NCBI GenBank assembly: GCA_011317545.1
Contig: WUJK01000004.1
Coordinates: 2,728,001 to 2,792,000 of the forward strand
DNA length: 64,000 nucleotides
Source of the DNA: Coniella vitis
Lineage: Eukaryota > Ascomycota > Sordariomycetes > Diaporthales > Schizoparmaceae
Direction of reading: 5' to 3'
Shown: positions 23,941 through 35,800 of the stretch, piece after piece
Layout: each line of letters begins with the position of its first letter
Numbering within the stretch: the stretch's first letter is position 1
The notes under the pieces: model-generated
What the model was told of the DNA's origin: nothing
Database searches by the model: none
The model's input: only the letters and a program-made list of their open reading frames with translations
Made by a program: the position numbers and the translations under genes

Positions 23941-26025
23941 TCATGCCACATATCTTCTCCACAGGCCAAAGAGGTAATCCCGCCTCCTGGTCGCAGCAAA
24001 GGCAGTCAACAGGCCAACACCTGCCCACTGCCACCATGAAACTCTGGAGAGCTCCCATCGTATTCTTCGGAGGGAAAAGATCGATGATCGTTGCTGTATA
24101 AGAAAAAAGCACAAAGGAAATGATTAGCATACAACCGTCTTTGTTCATCTCGTGGTGCGATGCCGTCTGCGTGGAAGTGGGGAATGGTGCTTACCTGGCT
24201 CAAGACTTCGGGCGTGGGCTGGCTCTTCTCCATGGCACTGGCCACGAGCGCAATCAGAGCAGCACCAACGCCGGATCCATCCTTGGCGATGCCGATCTGG
24301 ATCTTGTTGGCGCCCTCCTCACCGATGCCCTCAATCTGTTTGAAGGCTTCGTACATCATGTCACGGAAGTAGGGGTAGTGCTCGACGAGGCTACCATCCA
24401 CACCCACGTCGACTGGTTCACCGTCCCATGCGGGGTCAGTCAGCTTGCCAGTCTTGAGGACAATGGCAGCGACAGCAATGGCGGAAAGACGGGCCGCACG
24501 CCGACCAATGGCCTCTGCGATGGCCTTGAAAGCCTGTGCATCCTCAAGAGAGGGGCTGTAGACGAGGAGCTGGTCTTCGAGGGCCTGGCGCAAAGTGCCA
24601 AGGCTGGGCGTATTGTCCGCAGCAGCGACCGACATGATGGCCGTGTCAACGCCCCATTGCTTGAAGAGACCCGAATCCTGGGCGACATTCGTCGTCGACT
24701 TCCAGTCATTGGAGCTCGAGTTGACATCGCGGAAGAGCTGGACGTCTTCCTGCTGCAGCAAATCGAGAATGGTAAGCCGGAGAATCTCGCCTAGGAACAT
24801 GCCAGAGACACGCTTCTCAAACATTTGGAGACCAGGGTTGTTGCTGTCGGCATCCAGCTTGTGGTCCCACGGCGTGTCTGGCAGTACATTTAGCTGGTTA
24901 TCAAAAGAGCCCCACTCGGTATTTATGACCATGTCTCCAGTCGACTTGTCAAAGTTGCCTGGGACCGTCTTCTTGACATTGGCCAGCTTCTCAATGTATG
25001 CGCCGTTGGTGCCGGTGCCAAAAATGGCACCCAGGACAGTTCCCTGCTTGCCAGGCGAAGTGTAGGAGCGCGCCATCAGAGTTCCAACGGTGTCGTTGAC
25101 GAGGGCGGCAACCTTGACAGGGAGGCCGAGTCTGTCAATTTCCGTCTGCAGCAGCTCGCAGACATCCTTGCCTACGGCGTCTGGGATATCGAAGCCCTTG
25201 GTCCATCGCATGAGAATACCCTTGTTGATGCCAATTTGTTGGACGGGGAAGCTAAAGGTGAAGCCCAGACGGAATATCTCCTCATCTTTGAAGCCTTCAG
25301 GGTTGCTAAAGGTAAAGCGCCGGCGCATGCGATGCTCAAAGTGCTCGTTGTGGTGTGTTCGGAGGAAAATCTCAATTTGCCTTGCCAGAAAGCTGAAGAG
25401 CTCCTTTGCAGTCTTGGCGGTCATAAGCTCGCGGGGTATCGCGACTTTGGAGTAGGTGAGGTTGAAGGTGGTGTCACCGTTCAATTGGATCGAGCACACT
25501 CGGAAGTTTGTGCCACCAAGGTCAACGGCGAGGTACAAGCCCTTTTGTTTGCGAGCCGGCCGTCAGCAAGGCCTTCTTTTTTTTCTCCGGCATGGTGCAC
25601 GAGGGGGGGGGGCTCGTGCATTTTTCGGGGGAGACCAAATCAAAAACTTTAAAAAAAAGAAAAAGAATTAGGAAGCTTACCTTTTCAGTGCCATTTGGCA
25701 CGCCAGTGACGTATGTGGGGATTTGGCTCAAACTGGTACCGTCCCTTTCCAGACCAAGTTCTGCAATACACGAATGATGAGTTATTTTGAGGCTTTACGC
25801 AAAAGTGTTGAATACAAGACGCTATTGGATGTGTATATTTTGCTTTGGAAAATAAAAGCAGCACAAGAGCGCAACCGCTCAATAAGAGGGAGAGCAACGG
25901 GGATGGGGAAGAAGCCGTGTCAACATACCCATTTGCGAGAGGAACTCGAGCACGCCCTGGTTAAGTTGGCCATCGCTATACTCGAAGTCGCGGACGATGC
26001 GATTCGTTTCGGCAGTGAGGCCCAT
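23941..26025 (-). CDS. glkA: Glucokinase (hexokinase family) with an extra C-terminal exon
   Basis: Minus-strand exons 26025-25929, 25760-25681, 25541-24195 and 24093-23941 join in frame to 558 residues. It phosphorylates glucose with ATP in the cytosol. Seen: TYVTGVPNGTEKG, the glucokinase-type lead-in; phosphate loop DLGGTNFRV (66-74); substrate region GFTFSFPVQQ and WTKGFDI; catalytic Asp in VNDTVGTLMARSYT (Asp about 209); GAIFGTGTNGAYIE; and the C-terminal adenosine motif KDGSGVGAALIAL. The TGVPNGTEKG pattern favours glucokinase over hexokinase. The last exon is inferred from GTAAGC / TGCTAAT / TATACAG. It adds a basic, Trp-rich 50-residue tail with a hydrophobic run (WAGVGLLTAFAA). If that intron is retained, translation instead ends at 24006. 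Intron 2 contains a G9 hairpin. A TATAATAG-like box lies about 120 bases upstream of the start. Confidence 0.88.
25596..25620. repeat. Perfect 8-bp inverted repeat with a 9-G loop
   Basis: TGCACGAG (25596-25603) and CTCGTGCA (25613-25620) are exact reverse complements around nine G. The whole lies inside intron 2 of the glucokinase gene, so the transcript carries a C9 loop. It could fold as a hairpin in DNA or RNA. Confidence 0.8.
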
Positions 26026-26842
26026 TGTGAGAGGCTTTGAGACGGGCGCTGCGGTGGGAAAGACTTGGGGATTATCGCAGACGGGCTCGGAGGAGGCTTG
26101 AGCAAGAGGAGAATAGACAGGGCGGAGAAGAGGGTGAAGCGCTATTATATGGGAGAAATGGAGCAGCTTGGCGTCATGGAGAACGAACTGGACGAGCTAA
26201 GCAAGAAACAAAAAGGCAGAGCGAGCCGGGTCAGTTATGAATGAATGAACGAACGGCAACGAGGGATTATGTACAAAGTACGTAGTTGGGCAAGTACCGG
26301 GGTACCTGTGCTGTTGCTTTGCTTGTGCGACGGCATACGGTTTGTCGACGACACGCACACGACGATGGGGAGCTTTGGTGGGTGCAGTGGTGAGATTGTG
26401 CGGGGCAAGGTTCTTGGAGGGGGAGCTAGCATGCAGCGAATTGGCCGGATTGGGGCCGCTGGCTGAGTACATCATAGCAGTAGCCCGTACAGCGTAGGCC
26501 GCCCTCTCTGCGCCCTTCCCAAGCGGTCCCCCACCCCCTGGGCCGTGGTTGTACTGTCTTGACACATATGGAGAAATGGAGAAAATGGAGCAGCCCACCG
26601 TGGACTTACTAAGATTAGGAGCAGAGAAAGCCAGAGAAGAGGCACTCTATTTGCGGACGAGAATTCAAAAATAGAGGACGAGGGCCGTCGCGAGTGGGTT
26701 CGCCGATGTTTGGCTTGGTTGGCAAGCCCGAGCCCTGGGAGGTCGTTGTCGTTTTCCACACCTGGGGATTTATGGGCGTTGGTGACGCTATGCGGCTCTG
26801 GAACAAGCTTGTCGTCGTCCAAGTCGTTGTTGACCGGCACAG

Positions 26843-26873
26843 GTGCTGCTGCTGCTGCTGCTGCTGCTGCTGC
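26843..26873. repeat. (CTG)10 trinucleotide repeat
   Basis: An uninterrupted CTG/GCA run of about ten units. A second, interrupted CTG/TTG tract lies near 27391-27420. Neither lies in a supported gene. Confidence 0.85.
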
Positions 26874-27650
26874 AACCGAACTGTCAATGGCACGCCAGGA
26901 GGCGCTGCCGAGCAAAGAAGGGCCCTCCAGCTTGGCGGCTGTGGTGTGTACCTGGGGCCCCGGGGTTGATGGGTAGGCACGACAAAAAAAGCGAGGCGGT
27001 CGAGTCGGCAGGGTGGAACAGCAAAAAACGCAGTCCAAGCCCTCCTGTGACGTAGGGTGCGGCCCGCTTTCACTGGGGTTTGGGGTTTTGCGCAATGCGA
27101 GACGGATGCTGATTCGTACCTGGGCGACACTTTTCCCTCCCACGTTTATGTCGGGGGTCCGGAGCGATGACTGGATGGTGTGGGTTGATGAGCCTCGAGC
27201 ATGTGTGTAACTGTGCCGCTCTGGACCGAGGCCTAATTCATTATTCTGACGTCCCTTGTTTCTTTTGTTGGAAGAATGGCGCCGTGCCTATTGTTTAGTG
27301 TTTGGTGGACGGTTGCTTCTCTGGAGTTTTTGTTTGCAAGCACCATTGGGTCCCGTTATCAGGTTGCAAATGATAATATTGCATGTATCGATGTCACTGC
27401 TGTTGCTGTTGCTGCTGCTGGCAAGACGGCTGCTGCGTCAATCTGCTCACCTTCTGGCTAGCAATGCTGCGCAAAGGGGAGAGACTCGAGCGGCCTCACC
27501 GGGCTGGGCGACGTCGACCTGGAGCAGACAAACCAGCAACAAGCCTGTGCGGCAGAGGTGGCTGGCGGAGACTATCGGAAACACGGCTGGTGGAGCGAGC
27601 AGAGGAAAAGGGCCGGATAGCAACATGCAGGATGGGTAATGAGATCATGA

Positions 27651-27724
27651 GCAAGCGTGCAAGCGTGCGAGCGTGCGAGCCAGCAGGCCAAGCAAGCAGA
27701 GGGCAGAATGCAGAGGGCAGAATG
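27651..27724. repeat. Two adjacent short tandem repeats
   Basis: 27651-27680 holds about four 8-base units of the type GCAAGCGT / GCGAGCGT. 27697-27724 is a perfect tandem duplication of the 14-base unit CAGAGGGCAGAATG. They suggest replication slippage in non-coding DNA. Confidence 0.75.
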
Positions 27725-30300
27725 GCCAAGGTGCGAGTCGCGAGTCGCAAGACAAAGGCTGCCAACCCCCCTGTGCGCAAGGTGCCGGACGATAACCAAG
27801 GATAAAAGTAACAGGGCAGTCGGGTGCGAAGGAGAAGAGGCCAGCGTGACGCGCTTTCACAGATGGTCCAAGCAGCAACTCGGTCGCAGCAGGCGGTCGG
27901 TGCTTCTCTCTCTGCTTCTCTGGTGGGGATTCCCAACGAGGCCCGGTACAGGGCCTGCGATAGTGGGGTATAGTAGCGCTGTCGGCGGTCAGGACAAGTG
28001 CTGGGCCCTTGGTCGCCAGGTCGCTTTTCGCAGGTACCTATGTAGGCCTTATAGAAACGCAAGCCCAGGCCCAGCCTGTCAACGCAGCGCCGCGATGTGC
28101 CGCTGCTAGGGAGGCCCTCAAAAGGGGAAAGCGCGGGATCAAGGAAATGCAGCTCTGCAAGGAAGGGGGAGAAAAAGGTTATCTGCGCTATCGTGGTTTA
28201 TCACCTCGGAATGCCGGGGCCTATGTCATAATTTGCAGAGTGTGTGGTTTTTTCGCTGCAAGACTTGCCAGGAGAAACAGGTCAGTCAGGCTTGCAGATG
28301 GGCAGAATGGTGACGCTGCAACGCCATGCGTACGTTAGTATATGTACGTGCCAGCAGTTCGGTTGCTACTGCATGCATAGCGTGCTAAGTGGTGGCCTTC
28401 CTGCCTTCCCTTTGATGCTTTTTGCTGGTTCTGTCTCGGAGGAGGGGGATCGAGTGGAACGCCAAGTACTCTGGTGCTGTACCGAAAACTAAGTACACAG
28501 TGCCTCGGGGTTCCACTTTTTCGCTCTGCTCTCTGGTCGACCAAAGCGAATTGGAGTGTCAAGGTTCCTGGGAGCCTCAATGCACAAGTGGATCCCTTCT
28601 TTTGCGCTGCCAAAAGCTGGTCGGGCAGACAAGCCACCAAGCCTGCGAATTCCGATGCAATGACGCAAATTTTTGGCAGATGCAAAATAAGTGATCAATC
28701 CCCACCGCGTGCGAAGAAGCCTGCTTCCCAGAAACTAAAAGCTGCCAGGGGCCGCTCTTTTCACCCGTGGGGCGGTTGGCTCGCTGCGGCTCTCTGAATC
28801 TTGCGAGTCGGTTGCAGTGAAGGAAATCGTCCTTTTTACCTGCCTGCAATCCCACCCCGTGGAGCACAAATCCTTAATGTAATGCCCTGGGATGCCTGGT
28901 CGTGCCTGCACACGAGAAAATGGTGGTGGGCTCCTGTCGTGAGGGGTTTGGCACAACACACGCAACCACCAAGCAGACAGCTTCTCTAGCCTCGAGTCTC
29001 CAGTTTCTGCTGGCCCCCAGCACGCAAAGCAGCCTGGATCCTGTTTGCTGGTCGTCACTGCCCGGTGATTTCCCTGCTGCACCCTCGGACGGCGTCTTTC
29101 TGGGGCAACGCTTACTGTGTTCTTCTTGCAAGGTCGTCCGATGCTCTCGAGTCACTGTCTGGTGACGAGTTTGCGGAGAGGTTGTGTGATTCTGGGGAAA
29201 ACCCTAGAGGGGGTGGACCCGGGGAAAAGATGGAAAGGACCGACTCGGATGGGTTGATGTTTGCACTGTCCGAAGGCCAAATGGACACCGGAGGTTGACC
29301 GAGAAGCAACAATCGTGCTGTTTTTGTCGTGGAAAATCAGTTGCTTCTGGGGATCCAGGTAGCAACAGACAAGCTCTTGCACGTCACAGGACCCTCGAAC
29401 CTCGCGCCAGGAGGTGGTTATGGCCACGCAATTTCCCGGCTCTTGCTCGGAGAGATTGCGCGCTGTCTGCTGAATTGAGCTTTGATTTGGTAACAAGAGG
29501 TGCAGCAAAGGTACAGAAGAATTCGAAAAGGATTCTTGAACACGGCGATCAGGGTCTCTGGGTGGAAAATAAAAAACGGGTGATCCAGGCCTGGCCCTTG
29601 ACTATGTACTTTGTAGGGTGCAGTTCTGCCGCGTCGCGCCACCTGACCTGAGCCAGCCCACCTCTCTCACACTCTCCGCAGCGAGGAAGCACGGGGAAGA
29701 ACCTGGAGGGGAGTGGAGTTTGTTGGGTGCCTCTTTAGGGAGGTGTCGGCTCATCACAAAGTCATAATACTATGTGCTGCTGCGGCTGCGGGCTTGCTGA
29801 AGCCATTCCCGGCAAAACATTCTCCGTCCTGCATCGACCCACTACCAGGTACTACTACTATGTATGATATTCATTGCGCATACCTTGTATAGCCTCTCTG
29901 ATTAATGTTGCAACGTGGCAACAACTGGATACGGACGCACAGATGCGCGCGCGCACACACATACTACGTACACACAAAGACACGTCCTGGCTCCTAGATC
30001 ACATACTTTTTGAAATCCGGGGGTGAAACCAGGGGGGGGCACCACTTACATGATTTCAAGCCAACGTCACATAAGTGATACAGTTTTCGAAACGGCTATG
30101 CCGGATCAGCTGCCGCCCTTGGAGCTGTCGTTCTGCGGCTCCTTCCTTTCCCCATCGAGGCCTTGAACTGGGTTAGTTCTCGACCCTTTTCCCAAACAAA
30201 AAAAAATACAGAATGGCGCAACGACTAGCACCAACGCAACGGCAGCAGAAGCACGTGGTCGGACCGATCCGCCGAACATCACTAGGTCGACCCCCACGGA

Positions 30301-33300
30301 ATTGGTTTAGCTCTTACCGTTTCGATGACATGCGCTTTGGTATTGCATTCACGTCGGGAATATAAGCTTGGAGCCTGATAGCCCAAGATGCTGGCGCATA
30401 AACTGGACGTTGTCAAATTAGGAATCTTCTTGGTTAAGCCGCTTGGCGACTTTCTTTCTCAATCACTCCTGGGAATGGCAAGGTGGAGCCGTTGAAAGCC
30501 ATGAAATGTCAGATAAGGCGTATATGACCGGTGAAAGTACTGTAACAAGAGATGTGTTAATACTCAAATATCTGGCATTTGTGGACCACCGGCCAGATCT
30601 GACACAAGTTGGTATGAATGCCTCAGCATATTCTGACTGTACAGAATTATGGTTATGCACTGGGCTGTATATTAAACACTTGGTTTCCACCGATGGTAAT
30701 ATCAAGGCTAAGGGCTCTCCGAGAAATACCAGGATCTGAAGAGTTGTCTTATACAGCAAGCCCCGGGTCCTTGAACATCTGAGCATTATCGGTACAGATG
30801 GGTAACGGTGCTTGAACTTTCTCTTGAACTCTTGCTTAAGTACGTGAGGCGTTCCAATCTCGCAATTTGTTGTCTTTCAATATCTAGCTCACGGCTTTAC
30901 AAAGTGATTACTATCGACAAATGCTGGATGATACCAGGGGTGTGGCGCCAAATACCCAATTGGAAAAGATATGCGATCGTATCGATAACTTATGATAGCT
31001 CTTCTCCTTCTTCTTTTCTCTTCGGAACCATTCCTAAACGCATCTCCCGTGAACATCTGTGCAAAACACCTTCAAGCAAGTAATCCAGCCATGATAGCAT
31101 GAGCCGTTTCCAACAATCTCACAGCGTGCAACGTAATAGGAAGAGGTCGAGAGTCGTCAAGCAGCCTGCTCTTTTCTTTTGAGCGTCAGTCTTCCTGTTC
31201 AGTAACCTCGGATCAGCGGGAGAGCGCTATGCGTATTTTCGCAATTGGCCATGGAGACCACTTCAAAGAACTCAGTCCGTAGGCTGTGGGTCGAATGTCT
31301 TGGTCAACATAGGGAAACGCGGCGTACACTACTCTAGATATGCCAAGATGAAGGAAGCGATGTCTGTTGAGGTTGGATTGAATGTGATTGTATTCACGTA
31401 TCATGAAGAGTTTAGTTTATTTCTTTCCGTACCATATGTCCTTCATAAAACCTCTCATAGAATTCAAGTCATTATCATACAAGAAAAAGTAGCAGACCAA
31501 TGTCATTAGCGGATATGAGTATCTAGTATTCACCTTTTGGGCATCATCACAGTCCTCGATGAATCTTTCTGGCTGCGCCCCGAAAGATGGACCCGAGTAG
31601 CTAACATGTTCTGTTGAGAATGCTGAATAACGCCCAACCAGTGAATATAGCTAAAAGGAAAACCACTCTCCTCACAGGATCGCTTCAGGTGAGACCTGGA
31701 GTTGGCAGCCTCATTGTAAAAAAGGACCGGTTCGGCCTCGGATCATACGATCGAAGTGACAACTACCATGTAAAAGGAATGATTATTGTTCGCATAGTGA
31801 GCCAGACGTGGTGTCCAAATATCAAAGGCAGGAGGCATGGCCGCCGTGCTATGAAAGAAAAAAGACAATTCCGTGTATATTACACACTGCTATTTTATAC
31901 TTTGTTATCAAGACGGCGAAGGTGGTGGCTTTTACTGCCGGCATATCCATCAGGATCTTTTCATGGGTCAAATATTCTCTGCACATGGCTATTTTGACAG
32001 CATTTCGGTATTCAACCACACTGTAGTGGGATTAGACATCAGAAATACAGATTCAGCGTAGTAGAATGGTCATAGGGTAAAGCGACTTGCAGCCATATGG
32101 CCGGCAGAATCCCTGGTAACAGTATCTTAACCGAAAAGAGAGCATGGTGTTCTGGGGCATGGTGCAGGAGGCTGAGATGTTAGTGCGGCATTCGTGACCA
32201 CGGACTGCACCAGCCTTTTCTTCTTCTTCCTTTTGTTCCCCCAAAGTGAATTCAAGAGACTCAGGATTCCATCTGTCTCTTCTGTGGAGAGTGAGTCCCA
32301 TTGTTCACAACCTAGACGTAACGGCTTCGATGCGCCCTTGTCTCCAGGCCTTTTTGGTTGTTGAACTGCTCACACCCCTCTACCGAGTCCGTAAACGTCG
32401 ATAGTGATGTCGCTAGCATTTAGATTTGAGGTTTCTGGTAGCCTCTAGTCAGAATATCTTTTGACCAGTACCGCGAACTGACTAGTTAGTGGCTTCATAT
32501 GTATATCTTCTTGCCAGAAATGGTGAGTGCGGACGGCCGTATCCCAGTTTCAATATGTGGATTCTGGTCAGAGCAAGCAAAAACAGAACATTGGCCAAGA
32601 ATCTGTCTGGGGTTGTGTAATGAGAAATGGATATTTATATATATCTCTATATACATTCTGATTCGCAGGTCTGGAGGCCAAACAATGATCCTTCCACATG
32701 AAGCCTCGGTCAAGAGTTGGCAGCCACACTATTACACATAGTAGATTACAAAGGTACATTCGGCACCTGCAATTGATAGCCCTACTCTACTATAATGTGT
32801 AAAAAGAATGCAACGTGTGAAGGGATTCACCGCTCAGGTTTACTATGTAAAGGGTCAAAACCCGAGGATTAACATGTAGCGATCCAACTCAACAAGGCAA
32901 TAGAGAGTAGGAAGCCAGCAGTGAAGAAAGCTATCCAAAAGGATGCTTTCCAGATATTCATATAGACAGCTCATGTCTCATGTTACTCCCTCTTTGCTGT
33001 CAACAATGATAGTACGTTTCTGTCGGGGAATTCCAACTACTACTACAGAGTAGCCGGTGGCGCATCAGCTGAAACATGAGACTAGCCCACCGAGGAGTCT
33101 ATCTTGGAATCACGAGAGGGGCAAATATGTCCGTGAGGCCTGGTTTCGGGCCAAGATATCAATTGTCCAGCCAATGAGCACGGGGCTGGGATTACAGCCC
33201 GTCCAAAAGTGCAAAAAAAAAAAAAAAAAAAAAAAGGGTGCAGAACTCGGAAGGTGCATCGATATGAAAATCCTCGAATGCGTGAATCTGACCAATCAAG

Positions 33301-33800
33301 AAGTGGCAGTATATACAGGGTCCAATAAAGGGAGAATTGCAAAGACCTGTAGCATGTTTCGGTATTGTTGCCATGAGCCTAACATGCGCAAAGATCGAAC
33401 AATCTGCAGCCTGACTGCATATAGCTACTGTTCTAGCAATTTCGGTGGTATGCACCATTGATGTTTCAGTAGCTAGGAAAGGAAAAACAGGAAGACATCG
33501 ACATAAGCCGATAAGGTTGATGAATACTAAGAGCGGCCGCTACATAGTAGTTGGCAAACGATCGCCGCGGTTTGTGTCACCCGCGATAGCCGCGCGTACA
33601 AAGTACTTGAGCCTAGGAGTACCAAGCTACGAAGGCTAGGTAAGTGATTACCATAGTAGTATTGATGCGAGGCTGTGCAGAGGCCATTCACCCCAAAATT
33701 GCCGTGTAAAGAGACAAGATTCGTATGTTCCTCCTTGTTTCTTCGCACTTGAAAGTGTGAGCCAGCATGAGTAGATGTGACACATGGCCGTGCAGACTGA
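30301..33800. other. AT-richer intergenic stretch, no gene supported
   Basis: The frames are short and broken by many stops on both strands. I recognise no transposase, reverse transcriptase or other domain, even in fragments. Two TACATAGTA-type sites (32841, 33541) and a 23-A run (33213-33235) lie here. It may be decayed sequence or ordinary spacer. Confidence 0.5.
33213..33235. repeat. Run of 23 A
   Basis: A single uninterrupted A tract. A retroposed poly-A tail was considered, but no element body or target-site duplication could be seen beside it. Confidence 0.8.
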
Positions 33801-35800
33801 CAGGACAAATTTCTCAAGGCGGAGTCATGATCTGAGCCGCGATGGGTGGAACGGATGGGGGGGGCTGCTCAGCCGCATGCCGCCGTGCCCCTGTCGAGTT
33901 CAACCACCTCCGCCAACAGGCTCGCTCAATAGCAGCGTGCGCTGTAAGAAGGTGTTTGGGAAAGTGGACAAAGTGTGGCCTGGACCGCCGTTGAGACCCT
34001 GTAACCTGGAAATGCGTCGGGGGTACTGCGGTATCAAGATATACATAGTAGAAGGGCAAAACCGCATCCCGAATCCAATGTTTGGCTGCCATGACGCCCT
34101 GTGGTGCATTCTGGCGCAACAGCACAGCCGCTATTGCTGCCTCTGTCTCTGCTGCTTGCAGAACAAGCCACTCCAGTACTATGTATTCTACCATGCAGGG
34201 CATTGAATCCATCCAAGCGACGCAGCAGCTTTGCAGCCTGCTTCTTGCTTGCATCCTCGCTTTCTTTGGCGGACTGCTGCTGTATGCAATCTACAGTACT
34301 ATGTGGTTCTCGGCAGTGCTGAGTGCAACAGCATGCGGTCAAATCCAAAGGATCTGGAGTAAGACTAGTCGTCGAGAGTACAGAAAACTACGGTTGGTGG
34401 CAGCCTCTCAGCTGTCCGCAAGGAATCGAGCTAATCAAGCTTGCAGCTCGGCTGTGTTTGCCCTGCTAGGCGGCAGCGGATTGGCGGGCAGGCGGCCGGC
34501 GTTCCGCTATGTAGGCGGGTGCTCGCTCGCCCAACCCACTCGCCTGCAACGCAACCTACTGCAACGCAGCCCAACGCACCGCAGCGACCGCTCCAGGAGC
34601 CGGGGCCCCACTGTAAGTCTGCCTTCCTTCCCAGCCCTTGCTACTTGCAAGACAGCAGCAGCTTGGCCGCCAATTGTCGGTATCGAAACTCGTCCCAACA
34701 ACAGCAAAAAGGTCAATGCCACGGTCATGAGTGCTTGCACTTGACACGACGCCTGGACTGCGCGACAGAATTTGTGCACATTACGACCCCTCCAAAAGCA
34801 TCGGCCGGCCGCTCTGACAAGACGCAACGTCGGCTTATTCCACGCTTTGAGACCGCGGAGACAGCACGCGCAGTCACAGCACGGCAGATAGCTCCCACAC
34901 ATCCATTGCTCACCCTGGTCCACTCTGCTCTTATATCCTCCAAAAGAGAGGCTCGAGTCGAGCTGTGTACAGCGCCAAGCAGGACCTGGCGAGCCTATCG
35001 CGAAGCAGGGGCAGCCTTACTGCGCCCAGTGATTGAGAGCAGCCGCGGCTAGTACGGAAACACCCTGCGTCGACACTCTCCATTCTCCGGGGCGGTTGCG
35101 CTGGAAGGCTACCCAGAGCCGGGTGCCCTCGCCTTATCAATCAGTTCAGTGGTCAACTGAAGTCCAGTGTATATAGTATCGCCTGTGCATAGTAGGCCGA
35201 TCCTCCTACAACAGCTTGCAGGCTCCGTCTGCCAGTGCTACGACGGTCCAGCTCGCTTTCTTTACAGCCAGCAGCAACTCAGCCTGACCCAGCTCGAGCT
35301 CAGCCAAGTGCCAAGCGCACGAGTATTGGTCAACCGACTAGCGCCCAATTGGGTTACTACACCGGAGAGAGAGCAAGAGCGAGGGAAGCAGTGCTGCTAG
35401 TCCAGCGTGTCCCGAGAGAGGGCCACAGAGAACAAGACAGAAGGCGCGAGAGCGCTGAGCTGCTGCCAGACAGAATAAGCAGACCAAATTGCCCTAATTT
35501 CTGACGCTCATCCTACCACTCATCCCGCCAGGTCTAACACACCAGAAGAACCACAGGGCAGGCAGGCAAGCAGGCAACACAACACACCCACATTATCAAC
35601 TTGCCCTGCATCTTGGGGTCCTGCCTTCCTTCGCCCCCCCCCCCCTCTTGGGCTGAAAGCCGTGTCCTGCCACCCGTCTTTCTCACCTGCCACTCGCCCT
35701 CACACGCTTCTCTTTTCCCCTCTCTTCCTCCACTTGCTTTCTCTCTCTTCCTTATATCACAACCGCCGTCCCCGGCCCCAGGTTAGGTTGACAGGCACTT
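33801..35800. other. Intergenic: upstream region of the HSPA12-like gene
   Basis: Open frames on both strands (for example 34082-34744 +) lack recognisable motifs. Two TACATAGTA-type sites lie at 34042 and 34177, and near-matches at 34295 and 35190. The last 300 bases are CT-rich with a 12-C run near 35634 and are the likely 5' leader of the gene at 35801. Confidence 0.5.

Larger units (their letters stand above)
26026..30300. other. Gene-poor region upstream of glucokinase, GC-richer part
   Basis: Reading frames of up to 223 codons occur (for example 26472-27143 on the minus strand, with an Ala run from the CTG repeat). None has a recognisable domain, a convincing start or a splice chain, and overlapping frames on both strands are equally open. 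The first 150 bases hold the glucokinase promoter. Simple repeats are listed separately. A TACATAGTA-type site lies at 29857-29865. Confidence 0.5.

Noticed and set aside
26472..27143. Open frame of 223 codons on the minus strand upstream of glucokinase
   Set aside because: It has an Ala run from the CTG repeat, no domain, and other frames over the same bases are just as open, so it is not supported as a gene.
33213..33235. Poly-A tract as the tail of a LINE or SINE
   Set aside because: No reverse transcriptase fragment, RNA polymerase III promoter boxes or target-site duplication could be seen beside it.
30301..33800. RIP-mutated transposon remnant
   Set aside because: The stretch is only mildly AT-rich, and no transposon domain or terminal repeats could be recognised. 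A computed TpA/ApT index would be needed to reopen this.
34082..34744. Open frame of 220 codons on the plus strand
   Set aside because: It has no family motif, no plausible start context and overlapping open frames in the other registers. It looks like a low stop density in GC-rich spacer.
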